DNA of 64,000 nucleotides, taken from Bacteroidota bacterium (GTDB lineage: Bacteria; Bacteroidota; Bacteroidia; Chitinophagales; JADIYW01). The translations under genes and the position numbers were made by a program. The notes under the pieces were generated by a model that saw only the letters and a list, made by a program, of their open reading frames with translations, was not told the origin of the DNA and did not search any database. This document shows, one piece after another, positions 54,514-62,948 of this stretch. Each line of letters begins with the position of its first letter. The first letter of the stretch is position 1. The stretch lies in the NCBI GenBank assembly GCA_016705125.1, contig JADIYW010000001.1, forward strand, positions 179,155-243,154, written 5' to 3'.

Positions 54514-55551
54514 TTATTCTACCTTAAACTTAAACCAATAATGCAATGCGACCGTGGAAAGCAATAATAAAAAAGCACAGAATTGGTGCATTACACCAAA
54601 ATAAACTGGTATATGTCCGCTTTTTGAAAGCAATAATGTTGTAATGCCTAATAAAATTTGAATAATGCAAATGACCAACATAAAATGTCTACCTCTTTTA
54701 AATAATTTCGGTACTGGCATATTCTGTGATTTGAAATATATAAATACCACATAAAATAGAATAATAAATGCAGTTATTCTATGCGAAAATTGTAAAGTCC
54801 CTTTATTTTCTAAGAAATTCTTCCATACTGGTTCCATACTCATTATGTCTTTTGGTATCCATTCTCCATTCATTTTTGGAAATGTGGGATAGGTTAATGC
54901 TGCTTTCCAACCTGCTACCATGCCACCCAAACCGATTTGAACCAAAATCAATAGAAATAAAAAGAAAATTGTTCCACGAATATATTTAGGATAGTATTTC
55001 GATTCTTTCGGTGTCAATTTTTCCAATGCAAGTCTGAAAACAAAGACCAATAAAACGGTTGCTAATAATAAATGTAAACTTAAGTTTGTTGGTTCTACCC
55101 AAGGCATTTCAACCAAACCACTCGCCACCATTATCCATCCAACAGCAGCTTGTAATCCTCCCAAAATAAATACAAGCAGAAATTTTGGTATTTCTTTTAA
55201 GGAAATATGGCGTTTTATAACAAAATAAATAAAAGGAATCAAAAACACTATGCCCAAAGATCGAGCCCATAATCGATGTAAATATTCCCAAAAGAAAATG
55301 GTTTTAAATTGACTCAAAGTCATACTTTGGTTAACTAATTCGTATTGCGGAAATTTTTTATATGCATCAAATGCTTTATTCCAGTCTTCTAAATTCATTG
55401 GCGGTAAAACACCTAATATTGGTTGCCACTCTGTAATTGAAAGTCCCGAACCTGTTAATCGTGTAATTCCACCTAGTACAATTTGAAATAAAATCATGGC
55501 TACTCCAATTAAAAGCCAAATACCAACTTGTTTATTTTTCAAACTATCCAT
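54514..55551 (-). CDS. ctaA: heme A synthase (COX15/CtaA family)
   Basis: Oxidises the C8 methyl of heme O to heme A for cytochrome c oxidase. A 345-residue protein with eight hydrophobic helices in two four-helix repeats. GGITRLTGSGLSITEWQPI (about 27-45) is the family signature. The heme-ligand histidines sit in WEYLHRLWARS (about 88-98), NLSLHLLLAT (about 155-164), LQFSHRITAFI and VMHQFCAFL. It overlaps the SDR gene upstream by 8 bases. An aerobic heme-copper oxidase is therefore expected elsewhere in the genome. Confidence 0.95.
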   Translation of the reverse strand: MDSLKNKQVGIWLLIGVAMILFQIVLGGITRLTGSGLSITEWQPILGVLPPMNLEDWNKAFDAYKKFPQYELVNQSMTLSQFKTIFFWEYLHRLWARSLGIVFLIPFIYFVIKRHISLKEIPKFLLVFILGGLQAAVGWIMVASGLVEMPWVEPTNLSLHLLLATVLLVFVFRLALEKLTPKESKYYPKYIRGTIFFLFLLILVQIGLGGMVAGWKAALTYPTFPKMNGEWIPKDIMSMEPVWKNFLENKGTLQFSHRITAFIILFYVVFIYFKSQNMPVPKLFKRGRHFMLVICIIQILLGITTLLLSKSGHIPVYFGVMHQFCAFLLLLSTVALHYWFKFKVE

Positions 55552-56536
55552 TATTATTTACATTTTTCGTTTTTAAAAAAGATGTCGAAATCCTGTCGAT
55601 TGTTTTGTTTAATGGTGTAAAGTTAATGCCTAATTCCTTTATTGCCTTTTTATTTGAAAAAGAAAATTTCACATTCGATATTTTAAGGGTCTCATTTGTT
55701 AAATTTCGGGAACTATTCGTAATTAAACTTTTAATCCAATCATAATAAACATATATTTTTTGAAGTAAAATGGGCGCAATTACAAAACGACTTTTTTTAT
55801 TTATCGATTTTGCAATTTGTGTAAATAAAAGTTGATAATCAACGTTTTCACTTACCAAAATATACCTATTTCCAATTTTACCGACTTTCATTGCTGCAAC
55901 TGAAAAATGAATTACATCTTGAATGTCTACAAAACCGTTTTGGCCTTTTATGGTAAAAAACTGCCCATTCCAAATGCTTTCCCAAATCCTTCCTGTTGTT
56001 TTGCGCCATTGCCCTTCGCCTAAAATAATTCCAGGGTTTACAATAGTTGCAGTTAGCCCTTCCGATACACCCCTAATTATTTCTCTTTCTGCTAATTGCT
56101 TACTTAGCCCATATTCTGAATTGTAAAGGTGCTTTTCCCAATTCAAAGTTTCGTCAATTTCGCCCTTTAACGGATTGGCTCCAATGGCAGCAATTGAACT
56201 AATATAAACTATTTTTTTTATTGGAAAATCTAATGCTATATTTACCAAATTCGCCGTCCCTTCTACGTTTGTCTTAAACATTTTCTGTCTATCATTTTTT
56301 GAAAAAGAGATAAACGCAGCACAATGATAAATATAATCAATACCCAATAACGCACTTTGTACATCACTAATATCTAAAATGTCGCCTTTAAAAAGTTCAA
56401 TTTCTGGTAAAAAAGATTCAATTAATTCTAAATTGGAATCCACGCGAACGAATGCCCTAATTTTTTCTCCTTGGTCAAGTAATGCCCCTATTAATTTGGA
56501 ACCTAAAAAGCCATTTGCACCTGTTACTAAAATCAT
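55544..56536 (-). CDS. NAD-dependent epimerase/dehydratase (extended SDR)
   Basis: A 330-residue extended SDR of the dihydroflavonol-reductase-like group. The cofactor loop is LVTGANGFLGSKLIGALL (3-20), the acidic discriminator appears as RVDSNLELIESF, and the catalytic Tyr/Lys lie in EYGLSKQLAEREI (YxxxK), with VYISSIAAIG before it. Its substrate cannot be deduced. It overlaps anmK by 4 bases upstream and ctaA by 8 bases downstream, so these form one unit. Confidence 0.85.
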   Translation of the reverse strand: MILVTGANGFLGSKLIGALLDQGEKIRAFVRVDSNLELIESFLPEIELFKGDILDISDVQSALLGIDYIYHCAAFISFSKNDRQKMFKTNVEGTANLVNIALDFPIKKIVYISSIAAIGANPLKGEIDETLNWEKHLYNSEYGLSKQLAEREIIRGVSEGLTATIVNPGIILGEGQWRKTTGRIWESIWNGQFFTIKGQNGFVDIQDVIHFSVAAMKVGKIGNRYILVSENVDYQLLFTQIAKSINKKSRFVIAPILLQKIYVYYDWIKSLITNSSRNLTNETLKISNVKFSFSNKKAIKELGINFTPLNKTIDRISTSFLKTKNVNNNG

Positions 56537-57639
56537 TTTAAAGTTTTATGGTGTAAATAAATTGCTCCTCCAATAGAATTTTGTGTAGCACCAGTTATGG
56601 TTTTATAACAATTATGCGTTTCTTGTATTCTCAAGCCGCCCAAAAAAGCCATAATTAAAGCTTCTTTGTACAAAATGGTTTCTTTGTTTGGAATAATAAC
56701 CTCAACTGGCACATAATTTTTAATGCGCTCAATCAAATAATTATTCAAGGCGCCACCTCCAGTTACGATCATTTTTTTGTTTTTAAAATCAAAACCGGAA
56801 ATCAATTTAAAGGATTCTCCGATCGAGAAAGCGATATGTTCCACTGCGGTATTTAGTATATCTATCGGTTCCAAATGATTTAAATCTACTTGAGCTATAA
56901 AGGTTTCTAAAATATAATCGGTATGTAACGATTTAGGAATGGGTTTTTTATAAAAAGGATTATTATTCCATTGTTCCATTAAAGTAGGAATCAATTTTCC
57001 ATTTTTAGCCAATTTACCACTTTCATCATAAGCAAACCCAAGTTTTTTTGAAAAGAAATTGAGTAAGGTGTTTGCCGGCGAAATATCAAATGCGCTTATT
57101 TTATTACTACTATGAAAAGAAATATTGCTTATTCCGCCTAAATTTAAAAAAATGGAACAATCTTGAAAAAGGTACTTTTCTCCCACAGGCACCAAAGGCG
57201 CACCCTGCCCATTGTGTGCAACATCCATGCTACGCAAATCACAAACAACATTTTTTTGAGCACTTGCAGATACCGCTGCACCACATCCAATTTGTGCAGT
57301 ATATCCCAATTGTGGTTGGTGAAAAATGGTTTGGCCATGCGAAACTAACCAATCTACTTCATCAAAAATGTTGTGCTTTTGCATAAAATCATAAGTCGAT
57401 TTTCCAAAATAATGACCCAACTCAACGTGTTTTTGCCAAAAAGCCTCAGCGGACAAATTAGGAATTGAAGCAATCATTTTCTTCCAATCTTCTTCATAAT
57501 CAACACATTCTGAAAAAATGATTTTATAATTCCATTTATTTTTTTCATACCATAGATGAACAAATACCAAATCTAAGCCATCTAAGGATGTACCCGACAT
57601 TAGCCCAATAATTTTTAGTACTTTTTCGTTTGGAAGCAT
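56533..57639 (-). CDS. anmK: anhydro-N-acetylmuramic acid kinase
   Basis: AnmK phosphorylates and opens anhydro-MurNAc to MurNAc-6-phosphate during cell-wall recycling. The 368-residue protein has the ATP loop GLMSGTSLDGLDLVFVHL (12-29), HGQTIFHQP (about 95-103), RSMDVAHNGQGAPLVP (about 137-152), LNLGGISNISF (about 166-176) and the sugar/phosphate VTGGGALNNYL near the end. First gene of the anmK-SDR-ctaA-TrpF-like series. Confidence 0.95.
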   Translation of the reverse strand: MLPNEKVLKIIGLMSGTSLDGLDLVFVHLWYEKNKWNYKIIFSECVDYEEDWKKMIASIPNLSAEAFWQKHVELGHYFGKSTYDFMQKHNIFDEVDWLVSHGQTIFHQPQLGYTAQIGCGAAVSASAQKNVVCDLRSMDVAHNGQGAPLVPVGEKYLFQDCSIFLNLGGISNISFHSSNKISAFDISPANTLLNFFSKKLGFAYDESGKLAKNGKLIPTLMEQWNNNPFYKKPIPKSLHTDYILETFIAQVDLNHLEPIDILNTAVEHIAFSIGESFKLISGFDFKNKKMIVTGGGALNNYLIERIKNYVPVEVIIPNKETILYKEALIMAFLGGLRIQETHNCYKTITGATQNSIGGAIYLHHKTLK

Positions 57640-57682
57640 TTGTTTATAAAATAAAAAACAATATTAGGTTCAAAAATAAGCA

Positions 57683-58573
57683 TTAAAAACTAGATTTAAT
57701 TTTCTGCTTTCGTTTTATTTCCATTATTTCTAAGTCAAAAATCAAAACACTATTTGGTAAAATGTCATTGCCACTACCTCTTTCTCCATATGCCAAATAA
57801 GACGGAATTAATATGCTCACTTTTCCCTGCTTCCCCAAATATTTAAGTGCAATTTCCCAACCATCGATAACATCATTATTTCCTGCTACCAATGTGATGG
57901 CTTGCCCAGTCTCCCAAGAACTTTCAAAAACGGTGTCGTTTAAAAATTTGCCTATATAATTTATGGTAACTGTATCTCCAGATTTAATTTTTTTTCTTTT
58001 ACCAAAATTGCCAAAAATAACAAGTCCTGAATCGTCTTTTTTGCTTTTTAATATCCCATGCTTTTTAAGATAAAGATTTATGGAATCGTTGTCTTTGCTG
58101 AGTTGTGCCTGTCTTCGATTTTCTTTTTCAGCTAAATAAATATTTTGTGCTGTCCATTTATATAAATAAATTTCGTAGTAAAAAAACTTAGTACTGTCCA
58201 TTTCTGCTTCTTCCGAAAGGTGGTATGGGATTTTTACAAATGCCGTATCTCCACTTTTCATATAAGCGAATATTTCTTCAATATCTCCATTGAATTTAGG
58301 TGCTTTCAATTGCATTTCTATTCCTTCAGGAGCATCAAATAGTTGGGTATTAAAAATTTCTATTCCATCATTATTTTTTTTAATTAAATGCATCCATACA
58401 AAATCGCCTATTTCTGGTGTATTGCTTTTACTTGTATCCCTCAGAGCATAAAAAATACCCGAATTGGTTCTAATCATATCCTGAGATTGGCCAAATCCAA
58501 TAGTGCAATTGACAATCAAAAAAAACAAGATTGGTAATACAAATGATATTGTGAAACATTTATTTTTTATCAT
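57683..58573 (-). CDS. exported FKBP-type peptidyl-prolyl isomerase with two FKBP-like domains
   Basis: The 296-residue product has a signal peptide (cleavage near GFG/Q). The N-terminal half (about 40-145) looks like a degenerate FKBP domain (PEIGDFVWMHLIKKN ... GDTAFVKIP). The C-terminal half (about 190-290) is a canonical FKBP with SGDTVTINYIGKF, VIDGWEIALKYLGKQGK, IPSYLAYGERGSG and LIFDLEIMEI. It would catalyse proline isomerisation during folding in the periplasm, or act at the outer membrane as for some gliding/secretion lipoproteins; no lipobox of good quality is present. Minus-strand TACTTTTG at 58599-58592 may be its -7 element. Confidence 0.9.
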   Translation of the reverse strand: MIKNKCFTISFVLPILFFLIVNCTIGFGQSQDMIRTNSGIFYALRDTSKSNTPEIGDFVWMHLIKKNNDGIEIFNTQLFDAPEGIEMQLKAPKFNGDIEEIFAYMKSGDTAFVKIPYHLSEEAEMDSTKFFYYEIYLYKWTAQNIYLAEKENRRQAQLSKDNDSINLYLKKHGILKSKKDDSGLVIFGNFGKRKKIKSGDTVTINYIGKFLNDTVFESSWETGQAITLVAGNNDVIDGWEIALKYLGKQGKVSILIPSYLAYGERGSGNDILPNSVLIFDLEIMEIKRKQKIKSSF

Positions 58574-58675
58574 AAAAATCTAACTTGGACACAAAAGTAT
58601 TTTCTTTACCATAATTTTAGCCCCTTTTGGTAAAAATAATTAAATTCGGATAAAATCTTTTTAAAAATTGAAAGC

Positions 58676-59128
58676 ATGAAAATTTTAATGGTTTGTTTAG
58701 GCAATATATGTCGTTCACCTTTGGCCGAAGGAATTCTGAAGCACTATATAAAAAGAGAAAAGTTAGATTGGTTTGTTGATTCAGCAGGAACAGGCGCTTG
58801 GCATATAGGAAATCCTCCAGACCCGAGATCTATTGAGGTGGCCAAAAAACATGGCATTGATATTTCTGATCAAAGAGCAAGAAAAATTAGGTCAAGTGAT
58901 TTTGAGGAATTTGATGTAATTTTTGCCATGGACTCCAGCAATTACAACGATTTGCAACGATACGCTTTAGACGATGAAGAAAAGGAAAAAATAAAATTCA
59001 TTTTAAACGAAACCAAACCAAACCAAAATAATTCAGTACCTGATCCGTATTGGGACGATAATGGTTTTGAAAAAGTATATCAAATGCTAGATATAGCATG
59101 TAAATCATTTATTGAAAAACACCGTTAG
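58676..59128 (+). CDS. low-molecular-weight protein-tyrosine phosphatase
   Basis: A 150-residue LMW-PTP. The catalytic P-loop C7-LGNIC-R13-S14 starts at residue 7 and the general acid Asp lies in VPDPYWDDNGF (D123). SAGTGAWHIGNPPDPRS (about 36-52) is the conserved middle. Such phosphatases often control tyrosine kinases of exopolysaccharide export (Wzb type) but can also act in arsenate or stress pathways. No kinase partner is adjacent. It is convergent with a glycosyltransferase, with a 20-base overlap of the coding ends. Confidence 0.93.
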   Translation: MKILMVCLGNICRSPLAEGILKHYIKREKLDWFVDSAGTGAWHIGNPPDPRSIEVAKKHGIDISDQRARKIRSSDFEEFDVIFAMDSSNYNDLQRYALDDEEKEKIKFILNETKPNQNNSVPDPYWDDNGFEKVYQMLDIACKSFIEKHR

Positions 59129-60251
59129 AATTTGCCGTTTTTTGTAAAATTCCAGCAATTTTTTCCGCAGCTTTATCCCAACTAAAAAGCAATTTTTGTT
59201 GATGGCCTTTATCTATCAATTCTTTTCTTAGTTGTTCATTTTCAACTATTTTAATCATGGAATCTGTAATTGATTCTACCTCATTGGCCTCCACAAGCAG
59301 TGCCGCATCTCCTGCCACTTCTGGCATCGACGAATTATTGGCCGTAATTACGGGCACCCCACAATGAAAAGCTTCTAAAATAGGCAAGCCAAATCCTTCA
59401 TAAAAACTTGGATAGACTAATACCTCCGCCGAACCTAAAAGATTATTTAATAAATCCCTTTCGGAGTGTGCTGTAAATACAATGTCTTTTTTGAATTGCA
59501 GGGTTTCAAACGTTGTATTTATTGAAGCTGTACCCCAAGCCATTCTGCCAGCAATCAGCATTTTATGTGGTAAACCAGTTTTCGTTTTGAATAAATCAAA
59601 AGCTTTAAAAATACCTTCTATGTTTTTTCGAGGATGCATAGCACCTATAAAAATAAAAAAAGGATGCCCTTCTGTCCATTTGTTTTTTATTTCTTCTTTA
59701 ATATTGCTAGGTACTGGATTAAATTGTGCAGAACAACCATTGGAAACAACGGTTATTTTTTTTTCTTCTATGCCATAAAAACGAATGAGGTCATTTTTTG
59801 TAGAAGTAGAAACGGCAACGATTTGAGCCGCTTTTTTAGCAAATTTAGGTGTAAAAAAAGTATAATATTTAGCCACCAAAAAAGGAATCTGTTTGGGAAA
59901 AACTTCAAAGGCCAAATCGTGAATACTTAATACCGTTGGTATGTTTGTTTTTAATGAAAGATATCCATCAGGCGAAAAAAAGACATCTACTTTTTGTTTC
60001 TTCATTGCCTTTGGCAATGCATGCTCAAACCATAAATACCATAAAATGGGATGTCTAGCAGGCGGATTTATTACTACAGGAGTAATATTAGAAGAAAAAA
60101 TAAATTTTTCATCATAAGGACGATCAAAGAAAAAAACAAAATCATGTTCGGGCATTAATTTTACTATTCGTTGTAAAATTTCATACGTGTACCACCCCAA
60201 ACCTTCTAGTTTTTGTGGTAAAAGAAATCTCGTATTTACGCCAATTCGCAT
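59109..60251 (-). CDS. family 4 glycosyltransferase (GT-B fold)
   Basis: A 380-residue GT4 enzyme. The N-terminal half has LEGLGWYTYEILQRI and PTVLSIHDLAFEVFP. The donor half has FIFIGAMHPRKNIEGIFKAF (about 205-224) and YPSFYEGFGLPILEAFHCGVP (about 283-303), with the conserved E-x7-E, and MPEVAGDAALLVE (about 313-325). Similar enzymes use GDP-mannose or UDP-sugars. No other glycan gene is adjacent except the phosphatase. Confidence 0.93.
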   Translation of the reverse strand: MRIGVNTRFLLPQKLEGLGWYTYEILQRIVKLMPEHDFVFFFDRPYDEKFIFSSNITPVVINPPARHPILWYLWFEHALPKAMKKQKVDVFFSPDGYLSLKTNIPTVLSIHDLAFEVFPKQIPFLVAKYYTFFTPKFAKKAAQIVAVSTSTKNDLIRFYGIEEKKITVVSNGCSAQFNPVPSNIKEEIKNKWTEGHPFFIFIGAMHPRKNIEGIFKAFDLFKTKTGLPHKMLIAGRMAWGTASINTTFETLQFKKDIVFTAHSERDLLNNLLGSAEVLVYPSFYEGFGLPILEAFHCGVPVITANNSSMPEVAGDAALLVEANEVESITDSMIKIVENEQLRKELIDKGHQQKLLFSWDKAAEKIAGILQKTANSNGVFQ

Positions 60252-60311
60252 AATTTATGTTATTTGAATAAAAATTCCCATATTTTAGTCCTTGAAAGTA
60301 GGGATTTTTTT

Positions 60312-60319
60312 TACCTTTG
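60312..60319 (+). promoter_or_regulatory. -7 promoter element of dnaN
   Basis: TACCTTTG matches TAnnTTTG and lies 33 bases before the dnaN ATG. A TTG at 60292-60294 is slightly too close to be a good -33 element. Confidence 0.5.
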
Positions 60320-60352
60320 GTAAATTAATTATTTTAGAAAACAATTTTCGTT

Positions 60353-61474
60353 ATGAATTTTATAGTTTCTTCATCGGTTTTATTAAAAAACCTATCAAAA
60401 ATTAGCGGAGTAATCAGCTCTAACACCGTTTTGCCGATACTCGAGGATTTTTTATTTGATATTCAAAATGGCAAATTAACTGTATTTGCTACTGATCTTG
60501 AAACGTCTATGTCAACTTCATTGGAAGTAGAAGCAAAAGAAAATTTTAAAATTGCAATTCCTGCTAAAATCATTTTAGAAACATTAAAAGCGCTTCCAGA
60601 GCAACCAATTTCAATCAATATCGATGAAATAAGTTTTGGAATTGAAATTACATCTGATAATGGTAAATACAAATTAACAGGTGAGAATGGGGAAGATTTT
60701 CCAAAAATTCCACAACAAGAAGACACACAGAAAGTGAGTTTTGCTAGCTCCATTTTAAATATGGCAATTTCAAAAACTTTGTTTGCCGTGAGCAATGATG
60801 AGTTGCGACCAGCCATGACAGGAGTTTTGTTTCAATTAAATGAAGACGGGATTACTTTTGTAGCTACAGATGCGCACAAACTCGTTAAGTTCAATAGAAA
60901 AGATGTTTCAGTTGCCGAAAACACTTCTTTTATTGTGCCTAAAAAAGCACTTAATTTATTAAAAGGCACGGTTTCTTCATCTGATAATTTGGTGGAAATA
61001 TCTTTTAATGGTTCGAATGCATTTTTTACATTCGACAATGTACATTTGATTTGTCGTTTGATTGATGCAAGATATCCAGATTATAACGCAGTAATTCCTA
61101 AAGAGAATCCAAATTTGTTGACAATCAATAGAGATGACTTTTTGGGATCATTGAGAAGAATTTCTATTTTCTCTAATAAAACAACGCATCAGGTGGTTTT
61201 AAAAATTTCTGGTAGCGAGTTGCAAGTTTTTGCGCAAGATTTGGATTTCTCAAATGAAGCAAATGAACGCTTAACATGTGAGTATTTAGGAGACAATATC
61301 GATATCGCATTTAATGCTAAATTCTTAGTGGAGATGATGAGCACAATGCCAGGTGAAGAAATTAAATTTGAATTGTCATCGCCAACACGTGCCGGAATTA
61401 TCAAACCGGCTGAAAAAGACGAAAACGAAGACTTGCTTATGCTTATAATGCCAGTAATGATAAATGTGAATTAA
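60353..61474 (+). CDS. dnaN: DNA polymerase III beta subunit (sliding clamp)
   Basis: DnaN forms the dimeric ring that tethers the replicative polymerase. The 373-residue protein shows the three-domain pattern: MNFIVSSSVLLKNLSKISGVISSN at the start, TVLPILEDFLFDI, LTGENGEDFPKIP (about 108-120), the central FVATDAHKLVKF (about 173-184) and the closing LLMLIMPVMIN, which corresponds to the usual PMR/L end. dnaA is not next to it. A strong terminator stands about 120 bases downstream. Confidence 0.98.
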   Translation: MNFIVSSSVLLKNLSKISGVISSNTVLPILEDFLFDIQNGKLTVFATDLETSMSTSLEVEAKENFKIAIPAKIILETLKALPEQPISINIDEISFGIEITSDNGKYKLTGENGEDFPKIPQQEDTQKVSFASSILNMAISKTLFAVSNDELRPAMTGVLFQLNEDGITFVATDAHKLVKFNRKDVSVAENTSFIVPKKALNLLKGTVSSSDNLVEISFNGSNAFFTFDNVHLICRLIDARYPDYNAVIPKENPNLLTINRDDFLGSLRRISIFSNKTTHQVVLKISGSELQVFAQDLDFSNEANERLTCEYLGDNIDIAFNAKFLVEMMSTMPGEEIKFELSSPTRAGIIKPAEKDENEDLLMLIMPVMINVN

Positions 61475-61489
61475 TTATAATAATTTAAG

Positions 61490-61525
61490 TTGATAATCAG
61501 CGATAAAAAAAAGCCAACAAATTTT
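61490..61525. repeat. 36-nt direct repeat D, copy 1
   Basis: It starts TTGATAATCAGCGAT and ends AGCCAACAAATTTT. It matches copy 2 at 61573-61608 except for two substitutions near the left end. It contains only the left arm of the dnaN terminator. Confidence 0.85.
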
Positions 61526-61531
61526 CCCCTA

Positions 61532-61555
61532 TCGGTTGGTGTCTTCACCAACCGA
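61532..61555. repeat. palindromic repeat A, copy A1 (loop TCTT)
   Basis: Arms TCGGTTGGTG and CACCAACCGA make a perfect 10-bp stem around TCTT; it is preceded by CTA, as in the other copies. It lies between the two D repeats. Confidence 0.9.
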
Positions 61556-61572
61556 AAAAACGACATAATAAT

Positions 61573-61608
61573 TTGACAATCAACGATAAAAAAAAGCCAA
61601 CAAATTTT
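61573..61608. repeat. 36-nt direct repeat D, copy 2
   Basis: Begins TTGACAATCAACGAT; its right part is the left arm and loop of the complete dnaN terminator. The core TTGACAATCAACGA occurs again at 62928-62941. Confidence 0.85.
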
Positions 61609-61623
61609 TTGTTGGCTTTTTTT
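61587..61623 (+). terminator. rho-independent terminator of dnaN
   Basis: GCCAACAAA (61596-61604) and TTTGTTGGC (61608-61616) form a perfect 9-bp stem with a 3-base loop, followed by seven T. The preceding A run would allow function on both strands. Confidence 0.92.
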
Positions 61624-61633
61624 ATACTCCCTA

Positions 61634-61659
61634 GCAGGGTCTCTCGAAGAGGACTCTGC
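61634..61659. repeat. palindromic repeat B, copy B1
   Basis: GCAG-G-GTC-T-CTC, loop GAA, GAG-GAC-T-CTGC: an imperfect stem with one bulged T and one G-T pair. It recurs at 62987 and 63111. Confidence 0.85.
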
Positions 61660-61940
61660 GTAAAATAAATTCAATCCTTCGCCTTTATTGATTACAAAAA
61701 AATATTTCTTTAATTATTTAAACAATTTGTTGCTGCGTTTTTTTGCAGTACCTTTTTTTGTTGGTTGCTGCTGTTTATTGGCGCTGTCAACCAAAAATAA
61801 AATTAATAAATTTGTAATATGGTCAATAAAAAACACTAAATTTGATAAAAAAACACAACAATGATAACATCAATTAGGGGAAAGCCAACTTTCGGCCACA
61901 TCAACAGGCATGTTTTTCCGTTTCGCATAGTTTTTTTCTA

Positions 61941-61954
61941 TCGGTTGGTGTCCT
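61941..61954. repeat. palindromic repeat A, half copy
   Basis: TCGGTTGGTGTCCT, with the CTA before it; the right arm is missing and replaced by T-rich sequence. It looks like a truncated copy of A2. Confidence 0.8.
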
Positions 61955-61969
61955 TTTTCTAAAATAAAT

Positions 61970-62001
61970 TTTGTTTTTTGTTCCACTATTCGTTAACTTT
62001 G
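61970..62001 (+). promoter_or_regulatory. promoter of the HigBA-like toxin-antitoxin pair
   Basis: TTTG (61970-61973), a 20-base spacer and TAACTTTG (61994-62001) match the Bacteroidota promoter consensus. The predicted transcription start falls at or next to the GTG at 62006. Confidence 0.7.
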
Positions 62002-62005
62002 TATT

Positions 62006-62353
62006 GTGGAAGAAATAAGACAAATTATATTTTACAAAAACTATTTCTATGAATTCTTTAATGAACAAACAGAAAAGGTAAAAACGAAAATTGATGAAGT
62101 CTTATTTATTGTGTCTATAGTAGAGCGAATACCAATTAAATTTTTCAAAAAAATTGAAGGTGTTAAAGATTTGTATGAAATAAGGATTGAATATGAAAGT
62201 AATATTTACAGAATATTCTGCTGTTTTGACAAAGGAAAAGTAGTGGTTTTATTTAACGGTTTCCAGAAGAAAACCCAAAAAACACCAACCAAAGAAATTG
62301 ACAAAGCAATTAAAATAATGAATGAATATTTTAATGAGATAAATAATGAATAA
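62006..62353 (+). CDS. RelE/HigB-type toxin (phage Gp49-like)
   Basis: A 115-residue basic protein with the HigB/Gp49 pattern: QIIFYKNYFYEFF at the start, a helical pair, LYEIRIEYESNIYRIFCCFDKG (about 70-91) with the RelE-like strand and Arg, VVLFNGFQKKTQKTPTKEIDKA (about 93-114), typical of this family's end. It would be an mRNA-cleaving interferase acting at the ribosome. The start is GTG 62006, with no in-frame ATG near; the mRNA is probably leaderless. The stop overlaps the antitoxin start by 8 bases. Confidence 0.88.
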   Translation: MEEIRQIIFYKNYFYEFFNEQTEKVKTKIDEVLFIVSIVERIPIKFFKKIEGVKDLYEIRIEYESNIYRIFCCFDKGKVVVLFNGFQKKTQKTPTKEIDKAIKIMNEYFNEINNE

Positions 62354-62657
62354 AATGAAAGATAAAAGTAAAAACATAACAACATTTTCAGAACATCTTG
62401 AAAAACAATATGGTAAAATCGGTACAGAAAAAAGAACCGAATTTGAAATTAAAGCAAAGGCATTTGCAATTGGAGAAATTATAAGAGAAGAAAGGCATTT
62501 GGCAAAATTAACGCAAGAGCAATTAGCCGAAAAAACGGGAACTAAAAAAAGTTTTATTTCTCGTATTGAAAATGGACATAGCGATATTCAGCTTTCAACA
62601 TTATATAGGCTATTGGAAAATGGGCTTGGAAGGAAAATTTCTTTGACGATATCTTAG
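62346..62657 (+). CDS. HigA-type XRE antitoxin
   Basis: A 103-residue partner of the preceding toxin. The helix-turn-helix lies at about 46-98: LTQEQLAEKTGTKKSFISRIENG with the usual Cro/C1 helices. The N-terminal 45 residues are charged and would contact the toxin. Two starts are possible (62346, and 62355 at the second Met). The toxin-first order is the HigBA arrangement. It should repress its own promoter. Confidence 0.9.
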   Translation: MNKMKDKSKNITTFSEHLEKQYGKIGTEKRTEFEIKAKAFAIGEIIREERHLAKLTQEQLAEKTGTKKSFISRIENGHSDIQLSTLYRLLENGLGRKISLTIS

Positions 62658-62736
62658 ATAAGAGGATACAATTCAGTAAATTTAAAAAATGGTTATATTC
62701 AACTTGATATTCGCTCACCAAAAGAAATAGTAAATA

Positions 62737-62910
62737 ATGAAGACGATAATTAAAAAAGAAAAACCTTTTGATACGGTAAAAGTATTTAGAGAGATTAAAG
62801 AAAAAATTGCAAAAGATACAGAAAACATGAATTTTATACAGTTCAAAGAATATTTAAAGCAAAATCAATTAATTCAAAAGCTGAACAAAAAGAGCAAGGT
62901 TAATTTTTAA
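62737..62910 (+). CDS. 57-residue antitoxin-like small protein
   Basis: ATG 62737 to TAA 62910 gives a highly charged protein. It opens MKTIIKKEKPFDTVKVFREI and continues IKEKIAKDTENMNF, then QFKEYLKQN. This layout (basic start, D-x-V-x-x-x-R-x-I, then a short acidic turn and F-x-x-Y-L/F) resembles the small antitoxins of Bacteroidota that pair with PIN or RelE toxins, but no toxin follows. An in-frame remnant upstream (62673-62755, reading GYIQLDIRSPKEIVNNEDDN, no start) may be the tail of a lost neighbour. Confidence 0.5.
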   Translation: MKTIIKKEKPFDTVKVFREIKEKIAKDTENMNFIQFKEYLKQNQLIQKLNKKSKVNF

Positions 62911-62948
62911 AAAATTAGAGTTAATTGTTGACAATCAACGACTTTCTA

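Larger units (their letters stand above)
61475..62005. other. 531-bp non-coding region with dnaN terminator, palindromes and direct repeats
   Basis: No convincing gene. From left to right it holds the first 36-nt direct repeat, palindrome A1, the second direct repeat with the dnaN terminator, palindrome B1, about 270 bases of unremarkable AT-rich sequence, a half copy of palindrome A, and the promoter of the toxin-antitoxin pair. Confidence 0.8.

Noticed and set aside
58551..58566. parS-like sequence ATTGTGAAACA at the FKBP gene start
   Set aside because: Only one half matches; the other half has several mismatches, so chance is likely.
61471..61674. Minus-strand frame of 67 codons after dnaN
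   Set aside because: It crosses the terminator, both D repeats and palindromes A1 and B1, so it is repeat-derived noise.
61861..61962. Short plus-strand frame starting MITSIRGKPTFGHI
   Set aside because: Only 33 codons, no homology that I recognise, and it ends in the half copy of palindrome A.
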